Shown here: piece by piece, positions 51,175-60,482 of the stretch
Layout: every line of letters begins with the position of its first letter
Position numbering within the stretch: position 1 is the stretch's first letter
Source: Bacteroidales bacterium
GTDB taxonomy: Bacteria; Bacteroidota; Bacteroidia; Bacteroidales; UBA932
DNA: 64,000 bases
Direction of reading: 5' to 3'
NCBI GenBank assembly: GCA_017630215.1
Contig: JAGBVR010000014.1
Location: 62,001-126,000, forward strand
Made by a program: the position numbers and the translations under genes
Notes under the pieces: generated by a model
Told to the model about the DNA's origin: nothing
Database searches by the model: none
The model's input: only the letters and a program-made list of their open reading frames with translations

Positions 51175-52536
51175 ATGAAAAAGAATATAGACAGAAGAGA
51201 ATTCTTCAAGACAGCCGGAAGTGCTGCTTTGGTTATGGGCGGTCTGGGTGCCGTGGCAGGATGCAAGACCAATGCGGGGCAGACTGCAGCCGCGACAAGC
51301 GCAGAGCCCGGTGAAATGACATACAGGACCAATAGTGTCAATGGCGACAAGGTCAGCATCCTCGGATACGGATGCATGCGCTGGCCTATGATAAAGGATG
51401 AGAACGGCAAAGATATTGTCGACCAGTCCAGTGTTGACAGGCTGATCGACTATGCGATAGAGCATGGTGTAAACTATTTCGACACTGCGCCTGTATATCT
51501 GCAGGGCCAGAGCGAAGCTGCGACAGGACTTTCACTCAAGCGCTATCCTCGCGAGAGCTATTTCATCGCTACCAAGCTTTCGAATTTCAGCAACGCAAGC
51601 AAGGAGAACTCCATCGAGATGTACCGCAACTCGCTGAAGAATCTCCAGACAGATTACATAGACTATTACCTGCTCCACTCGCTTTCGGGAATCGAAGCAT
51701 TCAATCAGAGATTCGGCGATACCGGAATCATGGATTTCCTCCAGGAAGAGAGAAAGGCCGGCAGAATCCGCAACCTCGGTTTTTCATTCCACGGTGATAC
51801 AGCAGGATTTGACAAGCTGATGGAGCTGCACGACAAATACCACTGGGATTTCGTTCAGATCCAGCTGAATTATGTGGACTGGACACATGCTTCAGGCCGT
51901 AATGCCAATGCAGAATATCTCCAGGCAGAACTTGACAAGAGAGGCATCCAGTCCATCATTATGGAACCGCTTCTGGGAGGCCGACTCTCTAAGGTTCCTC
52001 AGCATATAGCTGACCGCCTGAAGGAGCGTAATCCTCAAGGCAGTGTGGCATCCTGGGCGTTCCGTTTCGCCGGCACGCATCCGGGAGTACTCACAGTCCT
52101 CAGCGGAATGACCTACATGGAACATCTTCAGGACAATGTATCCACATACTCTCCTCTGGTCCCTCTCACCGAAGACGAACTCGCGTTCCTCGAGGAAACT
52201 GCCGAACTGATGCAGAAATATCCTACAATCCCTTGCAATGACTGCAAATATTGCATGCCATGTCCATACGGAATCGATATTCCTGCCATACTTCTGCATT
52301 ATAACAAATGTGTCAACGAAGGAGAGGTAGCAAAGAGTATCACAGATGAGAATTACAAAAAAGCCCGCAGGGCATATCTGGTAAGCTACGACAGAGCAGT
52401 CCCTAAGCTGAGACAGGCTGCACGATGCATCGGATGCAACCAATGTACGGGCCACTGTCCTCAAAGGATTGACATCCCTCGACAGCTGCACAGAATCGAC
52501 CGCTACATCGAAGATCTCCGAAAGGATACATTGTAA
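51175..52536 (+). CDS. Ferredoxin-containing aldo/keto reductase, Tat lipoprotein
   Basis: About 453 residues. N-terminus DRREFFKTAGSAALVMGGLG is a twin-arginine signal, followed by VAGC, so the protein is probably exported folded and lipidated. The AKR barrel has DTAPVYLQGQSE (catalytic Asp/Tyr region), LLHSL and the C-terminal substrate loop. Two Cys clusters at the end (CNDCKYCMPCPYGIDIP and CIGCNQCTGHCPQRIDIP) bind iron-sulfur. I place the start at MKKNID, because the upstream in-frame MTTDKLEMTT is the 21-base repeat. It probably receives electrons from the adjacent polyferredoxin. Confidence 0.9.
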   Translation: MKKNIDRREFFKTAGSAALVMGGLGAVAGCKTNAGQTAAATSAEPGEMTYRTNSVNGDKVSILGYGCMRWPMIKDENGKDIVDQSSVDRLIDYAIEHGVNYFDTAPVYLQGQSEAATGLSLKRYPRESYFIATKLSNFSNASKENSIEMYRNSLKNLQTDYIDYYLLHSLSGIEAFNQRFGDTGIMDFLQEERKAGRIRNLGFSFHGDTAGFDKLMELHDKYHWDFVQIQLNYVDWTHASGRNANAEYLQAELDKRGIQSIIMEPLLGGRLSKVPQHIADRLKERNPQGSVASWAFRFAGTHPGVLTVLSGMTYMEHLQDNVSTYSPLVPLTEDELAFLEETAELMQKYPTIPCNDCKYCMPCPYGIDIPAILLHYNKCVNEGEVAKSITDENYKKARRAYLVSYDRAVPKLRQAARCIGCNQCTGHCPQRIDIPRQLHRIDRYIEDLRKDTL

Positions 52537-52560
52537 TAAAATCAGTCGGCTGATTTTATT
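52535..52560. terminator. 11-bp hairpin between convergent genes
   Basis: AATAAAATCAG and CTGATTTTATT pair perfectly around TCGG, starting in the aldo/keto reductase stop codon and ending 5 bases before the M64 stop. It can terminate both transcripts. Confidence 0.8.
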
Positions 52561-52565
52561 GGATA

Positions 52566-54425
52566 CTATTGTCCTATAAGAATCGGAGGGGCAAACGGTA
52601 CGAAGGCTTCCACATAGTTGGAGGCCTTTGTCACAGGATCCTTCCTGACCTTGTCGTTCTTTATGAAGTCCTCCATCCTGAATGTTTCTCCGGAGGCCCT
52701 CATGATACGTCTGACAATAGCCTCTCGTGAGGGGGCATTGTAATATGGTCTGTTATCGTCCATACAACTGATAGGCTCCGGCCTCCAGACTCCCGAATTG
52801 TAGTAATATCCTCCTTCAAAGAGACCTACTGCATCATATCCGGAACGTTCGAAATAATGTTTCCAGTGCACCTTTGAGCGTTCTCCGGTAATGTCTATAT
52901 TGTATCCGAAATACGGATCTTGGGTCCTCCACAGATTGAGATTCTCTTTTTCTTCATCAGGGAAACGGTCTGCATGATAACGATATTCATCGAGAAGTCG
53001 GCCGAACCCGTGTCCGCCTCCCTCGTGGATCACGACTTGACCGAAGGAATTCCTGCCCATCGGACACATCGCTACCGAACGCCCGGTGTATTCCATCATA
53101 CATGTTCCTGCATATGCATCAATATTGATAAGAAGGAAAACCGTAGTGTTCTGAAGGGCTTCCTGAGTCACCCCCGGGACCATCATTGCATAACGGAACA
53201 CCTTCTGATAATCGCAGTTAACGGACGTACTGTTTCCTCCTTCCAGAACAGACTCGAAAGCAGTATCGATATTCTGTCTGTCTACGGAATTCATATCATC
53301 CTTTACTGTAGCACCTCTTTCCTTAGAATATACAGCAACAGTAGAAATCCTGAAATAGTCACGATATGTAGCGTATGGTTCCACATTAAAAAGAGAATTC
53401 ACGGCTTGTTCCACAGCCTGCTCAAAAGCTCCCCCTTCAGCATAATCTTCCTCAATGAAGCCGTCCCCTATAAAGATCAGATGAACAGGTCTATCGGCTC
53501 CTGCACTCTCTGTCTGGAGCAGCAATACCTCTCCATCTTCATAAACACCGCCATCACCGGTTGTGAAGGACCTGGTATCACTGTCGGCAGTTGCTCCTAA
53601 AGCATCGACTGCCTGCACCTTCCATAAATGCGGGCTGTTCTTTGAAAGGCCGTACGCGTGCTTTGTTCTCAACTCAGCCGTAGAGGTAGTACTCCATTTA
53701 TTACCATTGTCATCCGATATCATAAGTCTATATGATACAGGATCACCGTCAGGGTCTGCCGATGGTTTCCAACTAAAATACGGATTGGTTCTAGTGTCCG
53801 CAATTCCATCCTCAGGGGCAATCAGCTCCGGCTTAGACGGAGCGTTGTTAGGAAGTGGCTGACTGACAGTAAGCATAGTAAATCCAGTAGCATAATTGAC
53901 AGTCAAGCGTGCCATATGTCGTGGAGTACGGTCTGTAAAAGGAGCCGGGGTCAATCGCACCGTGGTCTCGCCAGGTTTGCCCGAAAGAGGCTCCACGCTT
54001 ACCCAGGATGCTTCCTTAGAAACATCAATTTTCCATTCGCATGTAGAGATGATATCGAACTCTATAGGCGTACCATCTATGGAAAATTCAAATTCGGTCC
54101 GTTCTATCCGGACATCCACCCCGGACTGAACAAGGGCAATTTCTGCCATTGCATCACCAGAGGCGATGATCAGCGTGCCACTTCTCTCCACATCGTCATT
54201 CTTTGCAGCCCTTATGACAATATTGGAATTACCTGTTCCGGAAGAAGGTTCTACAGTCACCCATTCGGGTGTAGTTATGCTCCAGTTACAATTGGCCGTG
54301 ACATCCACTGTCTTTCTGCCGCCATGCATTGTCCACTCAAGGGATGACTTGGAAACAGTAATGCTTTCCTTCTCTGTACAAGAGACGGAAAGCATTACGA
54401 TAATCATCAGAATGACAAATGTCAT
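52566..54425 (-). CDS. M64-family peptidase with BACON domains, lipoprotein
   Basis: A 619-residue surface lipoprotein (signal peptide ending LSVSC). Two BACON-type beta domains at about 20-200 (WSITTPEWVTVEPSSG and CEWKIDVSKEASWVSVEPLSG), an FnIII-like domain (PSKPELIAPEDG onward), then the M64 (IgA peptidase) catalytic domain. Its metal site reads VIHEGGGHGFGRLLDEY, with three residues between Glu and the second His rather than the two of HExxH. Last gene of the SusCD locus, 1 base after the barrel protein. Confidence 0.88.
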   Translation of the reverse strand: MTFVILMIIVMLSVSCTEKESITVSKSSLEWTMHGGRKTVDVTANCNWSITTPEWVTVEPSSGTGNSNIVIRAAKNDDVERSGTLIIASGDAMAEIALVQSGVDVRIERTEFEFSIDGTPIEFDIISTCEWKIDVSKEASWVSVEPLSGKPGETTVRLTPAPFTDRTPRHMARLTVNYATGFTMLTVSQPLPNNAPSKPELIAPEDGIADTRTNPYFSWKPSADPDGDPVSYRLMISDDNGNKWSTTSTAELRTKHAYGLSKNSPHLWKVQAVDALGATADSDTRSFTTGDGGVYEDGEVLLLQTESAGADRPVHLIFIGDGFIEEDYAEGGAFEQAVEQAVNSLFNVEPYATYRDYFRISTVAVYSKERGATVKDDMNSVDRQNIDTAFESVLEGGNSTSVNCDYQKVFRYAMMVPGVTQEALQNTTVFLLINIDAYAGTCMMEYTGRSVAMCPMGRNSFGQVVIHEGGGHGFGRLLDEYRYHADRFPDEEKENLNLWRTQDPYFGYNIDITGERSKVHWKHYFERSGYDAVGLFEGGYYYNSGVWRPEPISCMDDNRPYYNAPSREAIVRRIMRASGETFRMEDFIKNDKVRKDPVTKASNYVEAFVPFAPPILIGQ

Positions 54426-54426
54426 A

Positions 54427-55341
54427 TTAGAAAGCGTATCCCACAGAAACTGCGAGAGTGTTCTTCATCGGGCCTGAAGCGAGAATATACGCAAGATCCA
54501 GCTTAACACCGGCAAATTTCACTCCGGCTCCCACTGAAGCATAAGATGGGAGAGGAGAATTTCCGCCGTAGCGATAACCAGCTCTGACAGATACCATATC
54601 ATCGAATGTATAAGTCGCACCTGCAGCAGCAGCGAAGGCACCCATGAAATAATAGTCAGCATCGAGGAGCACATCGATAGAGTGCTTTTCAGCAAATACG
54701 GCTTCATAGCCTGCTCCGATTGCAGCAGAAGTCGGAAGAGAGAACTTCGCTCCGCTCTTTGAAGTTACCGCTGTACCGATATTGGCCACGCCTGCAGTAA
54801 CCTTGAAGCTATTGAACTTTGCCATTGCAAATACATCAGCAGCAAGGGCTCCATAAGAATAACCTTCAGCAAGAGAGCTTGTGGCATAACCGATATTGGC
54901 TCCGACCGAAAGATTCTCGATAAAACGATAAGCAAAACCTGCATTGACTGAGATGTCAGAAGGCTTGAACTGTCCCTTGACAGCACCGCTTGCATCTGTA
55001 ACATCATATGCAGGATTCATTCCGTACATAAATCCGAATGCGACGCCAAGCTTGTTCTTCATATTGTAAGCGGCACCGACATTGATCATATTGGATTTAA
55101 CCGCCGCAGGCTGCCACATTGTAAAACCGGCAGCTGCATCGAACTTAGCATCAGAGAATGGAACTGCAGCTACATTTGAAAAGGCCGCACCAGCAATCGA
55201 ATGTGTCTGGGTAAGGTTTGCACCGGCCGTTCCAAGACTTGCCGCATCAGTCTCTGCAGCAGTATATGAAAGTGCCTGTGCACCTGAAAGAGCAGGGAAA
55301 AGGAGCATAAGAGCTCCGGCTATATAAATGATCTTCTTCAT
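54427..55341 (-). CDS. PorV/PorQ-like outer membrane barrel protein
   Basis: A 304-residue protein with a signal peptide (MLLFPALSGAQA) and repeated amphipathic beta strands ending in GYAF, typical of outer membrane barrels. SLGTAGANLTQTHSIAGAAFSNVAAVPFSDAKFDAAAGF resembles the PorV/PorQ (UPF0164) family that helps type IX secretion substrates leave the barrel. It lies between two secreted peptidase genes, 5 bases after the subtilisin gene. Confidence 0.8.
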   Translation of the reverse strand: MKKIIYIAGALMLLFPALSGAQALSYTAAETDAASLGTAGANLTQTHSIAGAAFSNVAAVPFSDAKFDAAAGFTMWQPAAVKSNMINVGAAYNMKNKLGVAFGFMYGMNPAYDVTDASGAVKGQFKPSDISVNAGFAYRFIENLSVGANIGYATSSLAEGYSYGALAADVFAMAKFNSFKVTAGVANIGTAVTSKSGAKFSLPTSAAIGAGYEAVFAEKHSIDVLLDADYYFMGAFAAAAGATYTFDDMVSVRAGYRYGGNSPLPSYASVGAGVKFAGVKLDLAYILASGPMKNTLAVSVGYAF

Positions 55342-55346
55342 AACCG

Positions 55347-57938
55347 TTAAAGTTTTACGATATTCTGCTTATACTCTTTTCCTCCGAATGTCACCTGAAT
55401 AGAATAGTTTCCCGGTGCACATTCCCTCATGTCGATTCTTGCAGGCTCGACTCCGCTCACCTGAGAAGTTTCTTCGTGAACAAGCTGACCTGTAGAACTG
55501 TAGATCTTGATATTAGTCTCGGCCATATCAAGAGTTCCGACATTGACATAATCCGTTACAGGATTAGGATATACCGAAAGTGGCTTTGAAGGATCCTTTA
55601 CCTGGACTTTAAAATCAAATGTAACAGACTCTCCGCGTGCGTCCTTAGCCTTTACATTCACATCAACAACTCCATATCCGAGAGCTGTTCCTATAAGCTG
55701 ATTGTTCTTCGAAGTGACATGCGCGATAGTCTGATTTGAAATAGTTATATCATATTTAAGCTGCTCGCCGTCAGGGTCAGTCACATAATCAGCCATATCA
55801 ATGATAAACTCCTTGCCTTTAGCTGTAAGAAGGACATTCTCTATCTCTTTGATCTTTACAGGAGCGCTGTTCTCCTTGATCTTGTAGGTTACAGGCAATG
55901 TAGTAGACAAACCGAATTCGTCTATTGCAGTAAGCTTAAGAGTGTATGTTCCAACATCTGCGGCAGATCCTTTGAGGATAAGACGCATCGTTCCGTCTGT
56001 ATTAGGCATTATGCTCTCAGCATCTGAACCTTGGTCGTACTCCAAGAAGAACGCGTGACCATCGGGATCTATGATCTCAAACGGAATTGTAAGAGTCTCT
56101 GAAGACATCAAGGCAATTTCTCCTTCGTGATGGAGGATGATCTCAGGAGCATGGTTTTCAGTAGTTGCGACCGCAAACACCTTTGTCGACGCAGAATAGC
56201 TGCGTCCATAAGAATAAGCATATGCCTTGAGGTAATACTGATCCTCAAAGTCAAGTCCTGTCATAGAGAACTGTGCCTTTTCACCCACTGGTAGATCCGG
56301 CGCACAAGCGGCATAATCCACTCCCTGCATATCCTGAGGAGTCGCAGCCTCCACCTTTGACTTATCTTTTCCATAAAGCACGAGAAGACCATAAGCTGGT
56401 TTTCCGTCCTCATCACCTGTCATAGTCCAGGTCAGATCCACCTTGTTTCCAGTAGCGGAAACTTCGAGATCAGTAACTTCAGACGGTGCCTTGTCATTAC
56501 CATATACAAAAGCGCCGTATGCATCCACAAGTCCTCCAACCTGTCTTGTCTGAGAGATCGCAGACTTATTGGAGCTTTCAAGAAGCTTGCTCTTAAGCAT
56601 TTCATTCGTAAATCCAGGGCCACCGAAATATGAAACAATCAATGCTGCAACACCTGAGACGTGAGGACAGGCCATTGATGTACCCTGGCTATAGTCATAC
56701 TGATTACCCGGAATGGTACTGAGAATAGATGTACCGGGAGCGCATATATCGACCCAAGGTCCATAATTAGAGAAGGATGCTCTGCTTCCGTCAGGTGTAA
56801 CTGCACCAACTGCAATCACACCGTCATATTCTGCGGGTGCTCCATTCGGAATGCCCTCGTTACCTGCAGCAAAGATTACCACTCCGCCCTTCATAGGAGA
56901 GCCCGGCAGCTGGTTACCTTTGTTATCGCATCCGGCATATTTCACGAAATAATCTACAGCAGCCTTATCTGATGCGCCGATGGTTGCATTCAAGGCCTCC
57001 TTCATCTCATCACCGGTCACCTCACCGTCGTGATTTCTGTCAAAACTGTATCCCCAGCTGTTCTGAGAAATGACAGCTCCGTTATCTGCTCCGTACTTGA
57101 TAGCGGTAGCTCCCGGCGCCTGATCAGTGGTGCCATCAGGGTTATCAACAAAAATCTGGCAAGACATCAGCTTGACTCCTTTCTGTCCCTTAGCCTTATC
57201 ACCACCTGCAATACCGACTATACCCTTCTTGTTATTGTTCACTGCTGCAATGGTTCCGCCAACATGTGTGCCATGATAACATGGGACAATATAGGAATTA
57301 TTATTCACAAAATTATAATGTCCTGTACTAAGGCAATTATCTGCAAGATCTTCATGATTAAGATCGACTCCTGCATCCACTACACTGACGATGACATCAG
57401 GGTTACCTGTTGTAAAATTGTCCCATACTGGTCTCACATTGATGTCAAAACCAGGATTGGACTGATTGTAAAGTCCCCAGAGATCTGAGGTCAAGTCATT
57501 GAAGTCATTGATCTTGATCTTTCTCACCGGCTCATAGATATGGATTCCCTCTACCTCCTCGAGACTGGTCTGCGCCTTCGTCATTGGAACGCCTTGTGAA
57601 TATTTCACGACATACCATCTGTGGAGGCCTTCCCTTCTGGTACGTTCCTCATATTCTCCAGCGTGCGGAAACAGACGGGTCATCTCAGTTATGCCAAGCT
57701 CGGTAAGAGCCAGGTTCATGTCTGAAGACTTCGTAACAAGCGATCCGTTCAGAGTAGCTTCTTCTACCTGAGCTGCCAGTTCCTCGCTGAGATATACTCG
57801 AGCCTCACCATAAACAAAATTGCCGTCCAGCTCCTTGGGAGAATCCTTAGGAGTGTCCGGTACTACAGTTAAAATCTCTTCTCTCGCACAAGAGAGCAGG
57901 AGAGCTGCCGTCAGAAGAGCAGCAAGACAATGCTTCAT
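55347..57938 (-). CDS. Subtilisin-like S8 peptidase with T9SS C-terminal domain
   Basis: A 863-residue secreted protease. Seen: signal peptide with a lipobox (ALLLSC), an inhibitor-like pro-region, catalytic Asp near 188 (SVVDAGVDLNHEDL), His near 222 (HGTHVGGTIAA) and Ser near 418 (GTSMACPHVSG), Ig/cadherin-like beta domains, and a C-terminal sorting domain (VYPNPVTDYVNVG and KIYSSTGQLVHEE, ending KQNIVKL) of type A T9SS. Both a lipobox and a T9SS sorting domain are present, which is unusual. Second peptidase of the Sus locus. Confidence 0.93.
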   Translation of the reverse strand: MKHCLAALLTAALLLSCAREEILTVVPDTPKDSPKELDGNFVYGEARVYLSEELAAQVEEATLNGSLVTKSSDMNLALTELGITEMTRLFPHAGEYEERTRREGLHRWYVVKYSQGVPMTKAQTSLEEVEGIHIYEPVRKIKINDFNDLTSDLWGLYNQSNPGFDINVRPVWDNFTTGNPDVIVSVVDAGVDLNHEDLADNCLSTGHYNFVNNNSYIVPCYHGTHVGGTIAAVNNNKKGIVGIAGGDKAKGQKGVKLMSCQIFVDNPDGTTDQAPGATAIKYGADNGAVISQNSWGYSFDRNHDGEVTGDEMKEALNATIGASDKAAVDYFVKYAGCDNKGNQLPGSPMKGGVVIFAAGNEGIPNGAPAEYDGVIAVGAVTPDGSRASFSNYGPWVDICAPGTSILSTIPGNQYDYSQGTSMACPHVSGVAALIVSYFGGPGFTNEMLKSKLLESSNKSAISQTRQVGGLVDAYGAFVYGNDKAPSEVTDLEVSATGNKVDLTWTMTGDEDGKPAYGLLVLYGKDKSKVEAATPQDMQGVDYAACAPDLPVGEKAQFSMTGLDFEDQYYLKAYAYSYGRSYSASTKVFAVATTENHAPEIILHHEGEIALMSSETLTIPFEIIDPDGHAFFLEYDQGSDAESIMPNTDGTMRLILKGSAADVGTYTLKLTAIDEFGLSTTLPVTYKIKENSAPVKIKEIENVLLTAKGKEFIIDMADYVTDPDGEQLKYDITISNQTIAHVTSKNNQLIGTALGYGVVDVNVKAKDARGESVTFDFKVQVKDPSKPLSVYPNPVTDYVNVGTLDMAETNIKIYSSTGQLVHEETSQVSGVEPARIDMRECAPGNYSIQVTFGGKEYKQNIVKL

Positions 57939-57965
57939 AAAAGTTATTGGTTATTAAAGTGTAAA

Positions 57966-57993
57966 AGGTGGGCGGCCCGAAGACCGCTCACCT
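57966..57993 (-). terminator. Hairpin between the Calx-like gene and the protease gene
   Basis: AGGTGGGCGG and CCGCTCACCT pair (one G-U) around 8 bases, 23 bases after the Calx-like stop. No long U-run follows, so it may lower, rather than stop, transcription into the peptidase genes. Confidence 0.5.
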
Positions 57994-58015
57994 CAGTTAT
58001 TGATGTAAAGTATTA

Positions 58016-58882
58016 CTAGTTCTTTGTAAATACTGCACCACCCAAATAGATTTCGTAGAATCCACCACCGCTTGGAGTATATGCACCAAACGCATTAAGC
58101 TGAACGAGTGTTCCATCTTCCTGCAACTCGAAACGTGCATGATCGTAGTTTGCTGCTGCATTTGGATCTGCATGGTCGAATCCGAGGAGAACTACATCGC
58201 TGTAGCCCATTGGCTGTTCTGCCAATACAGTAACAGTATTACCATCGACCTTAGCAGAGAATGAAGGATTAGCTCCGATAGCTGCAACGAAGTATGGATT
58301 GATACCACCGTCGAAGATGAGGTCGGTAAATGGATCGCCATTAGGATCAGCTGTTACAGTGATTGTAGAAGGTCCTTTTGGCCAGTTACCAAACATTCCG
58401 ACCATTTCACCTGTCCATGAGCCGATGAATGCTGCAAGCGGATGGTCGATGTCGTCGATAGTTACATTCGCGTTGCTGATAAGACCGACACCTACGCCTT
58501 CAGTTGCACTGGCAACAGATACAGTGAAATTCTTAGCTCCAGTAAACTCACCAAGAGCAGGGGTAAGAAGATTGATGACTACGTCCAAAGAATCTGTGTC
58601 ACCAGAGAAAGAAAGGATACCATTTGCTGGAGATACTACTTCATAGTCAACTCCTTCCTCTGCAGTGCCTTCAGCGATCTTTACAGATATCTGAACATCT
58701 GCACCCTTAGTATTCTTTACAAGGACAGGAATTCTCAGTTCACCCGCATTCTCAGCTACTGTGAATGATGAGTGATATAGAGTCGCATACTTCTCGTACT
58801 GATAGTCTACTTTTCTGTTGCAAGATGCAGCGAGAAGAAGAGTTACAGCCGCAGCGACGAATAAAATTATATTTCTTTTCAT
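58016..58882 (-). CDS. Calx-beta-like lipoprotein of the Sus locus
   Basis: A 288-residue lipoprotein (signal peptide ending LLAASC). The first half (FTVAENAGELRIPVLVKNTKGADVQISVKIAEGTAEEGVDYE) is a Calx-beta domain; the second half (WTGEMVGMFGNWPKGPSTITV) is a beta-sandwich of a kind found in SusE/SusF-position proteins. It lies 20 bases after susD. Likely surface-exposed and ligand-binding; ligand unknown. Confidence 0.75.
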   Translation of the reverse strand: MKRNIILFVAAAVTLLLAASCNRKVDYQYEKYATLYHSSFTVAENAGELRIPVLVKNTKGADVQISVKIAEGTAEEGVDYEVVSPANGILSFSGDTDSLDVVINLLTPALGEFTGAKNFTVSVASATEGVGVGLISNANVTIDDIDHPLAAFIGSWTGEMVGMFGNWPKGPSTITVTADPNGDPFTDLIFDGGINPYFVAAIGANPSFSAKVDGNTVTVLAEQPMGYSDVVLLGFDHADPNAAANYDHARFELQEDGTLVQLNAFGAYTPSGGGFYEIYLGGAVFTKN

Positions 58883-58901
58883 TTTCTTACAATTTTAAAA
58901 A

Positions 58902-60455
58902 TTACTCAGCTGAATAACCTGGGTTCTGGATCAGAGCAGGAGAAATCTTGATTTCGTAGCTTGGGATAGGCCATACAAGAGTGTGGCTATCTGCTGCGAG
59001 TTCCCTTGCAGTGTAATCAGAAGCAGGAGTGTTCATAACGATATTCTCAGCGGCCTTCTGTGCTGGTCTTGCTGGAAGACCGTCACCCCAACGCTTGATG
59101 CAGTTGATTCTCTGACCGTCACCTACAGTCTCTCTAAGCCACTCACCCTTGATTACATCCATTACATCACCTGTCATTTCACCTGCCTTACGAGCAGCTC
59201 TGAGCTCACCAATGATTGCAGCTGCATCACCCTCATTACCGCTCTGAGCATAAGCCTCAGCTGCGATAAGATACATCTCAGCAATCATGAGAGGCTTACA
59301 GAAATGTGCGCCATCCTCATTATTACCCTGCTGGAGAGTAGGGTTACCGATGTACTTGGTAAACATAGTGATGCCATTGTAAAGAGTACCCTGAACCTTC
59401 ACCGGATACATATCTACAGGGAACCATACCTGCTTACGAAGGTCTGAATTCTCATATGCATTTACAAGAGTCTGTGAAGGAATGAACATTGGCTGGAAGA
59501 ACTTGCCCTCAGCGTCAGTAGACTGTACGCTTGTATAAATTGTACATCCTACAGCACCTTCTGACTTTGTAGCATAAAGACGGATGATAGACTCGTTACC
59601 CTCATCAGTCATAAACTCCTTGTTCATTTCCTCAAGAGAAGAAGAGAGAGCATATCCTGCCTCTGAATCGATCACGTCCATAGCAGATTCTGCTGCGAGC
59701 TCGTACTCGTGAACATCGAGATAATAACGTGCCTTAAGAGCCTTAACAGCATCCACAGTAGGAGCAAGAGACTTAGGAGCTCCGGCAAGGTTCACAGCCT
59801 GACCGTTAAGGTTGATTGAACCAGCCTCAGAAAGAAGTGCCTCAGCCTCATCAAGGTCTGCGATGATCTGATCATAAACCTCCTGAAGAGTAGCACGAAC
59901 CGGCTTCTCAAGCTGATCATACACGAGGATAAGCGGAACTGCAAGCTCTGTTGCTGCAGTAGCTGGCTCGTAATCAGCAGAAAAATGTCTTGCAAGTGTC
60001 AGATAAGAAGATGCACGGCAGAAGAGCGCGATACCCTTGAGAACGTTTGCATTAGCCTTAAGAGCCTCATCCTCCACCATCTCGCACTGCTCGATAGCGA
60101 TATTGTAGTTCTTGATGGCACCGTAATGACCTGCCCAGATGCCTGTAGTATAATCATCACTTGCGAGGAAACCAGAACCAAGTCTGTGAACGAAACCATA
60201 GTTGTTACCGAAGTCGATTGAAGCGTTGAAGCACTCAGTCATAACCTCTACAGTCTGCCAGCTGGAGCCATAATGCAATCCTCTATATGATGCGATCACA
60301 CCATTCTGAAACTCAGCAATGTCCCTCTTTGTAAGGAAGAGCGGCTTGCCCTCCTCGTAAACGATGTCTGTGGTCGGCACAAGATTAAGGTCGCAAGAAG
60401 CAACCATTGTTACCGCCAGTCCACCTATAAGGATATTTCTAAATATGTTTTTCAT
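58902..60455 (-). CDS. SusD/RagB-family substrate-binding lipoprotein
   Basis: A 517-residue lipoprotein with lipobox VASC. Helical TPR-like scaffold of the SusD family (SYRGLHYGSSWQTVEVMTE, AVPLILVYDQLEKPVRATLQEVYDQIIADL) and the C-terminal typical WPIPSYEIKISPALIQNPGY. It covers the SusC barrel and binds the nutrient. 27 bases after susC. Confidence 0.95.
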   Translation of the reverse strand: MKNIFRNILIGGLAVTMVASCDLNLVPTTDIVYEEGKPLFLTKRDIAEFQNGVIASYRGLHYGSSWQTVEVMTECFNASIDFGNNYGFVHRLGSGFLASDDYTTGIWAGHYGAIKNYNIAIEQCEMVEDEALKANANVLKGIALFCRASSYLTLARHFSADYEPATAATELAVPLILVYDQLEKPVRATLQEVYDQIIADLDEAEALLSEAGSINLNGQAVNLAGAPKSLAPTVDAVKALKARYYLDVHEYELAAESAMDVIDSEAGYALSSSLEEMNKEFMTDEGNESIIRLYATKSEGAVGCTIYTSVQSTDAEGKFFQPMFIPSQTLVNAYENSDLRKQVWFPVDMYPVKVQGTLYNGITMFTKYIGNPTLQQGNNEDGAHFCKPLMIAEMYLIAAEAYAQSGNEGDAAAIIGELRAARKAGEMTGDVMDVIKGEWLRETVGDGQRINCIKRWGDGLPARPAQKAAENIVMNTPASDYTARELAADSHTLVWPIPSYEIKISPALIQNPGYSAE

Positions 60456-60482
60456 AATGATTTCAAATTAAATGTCCATCTG

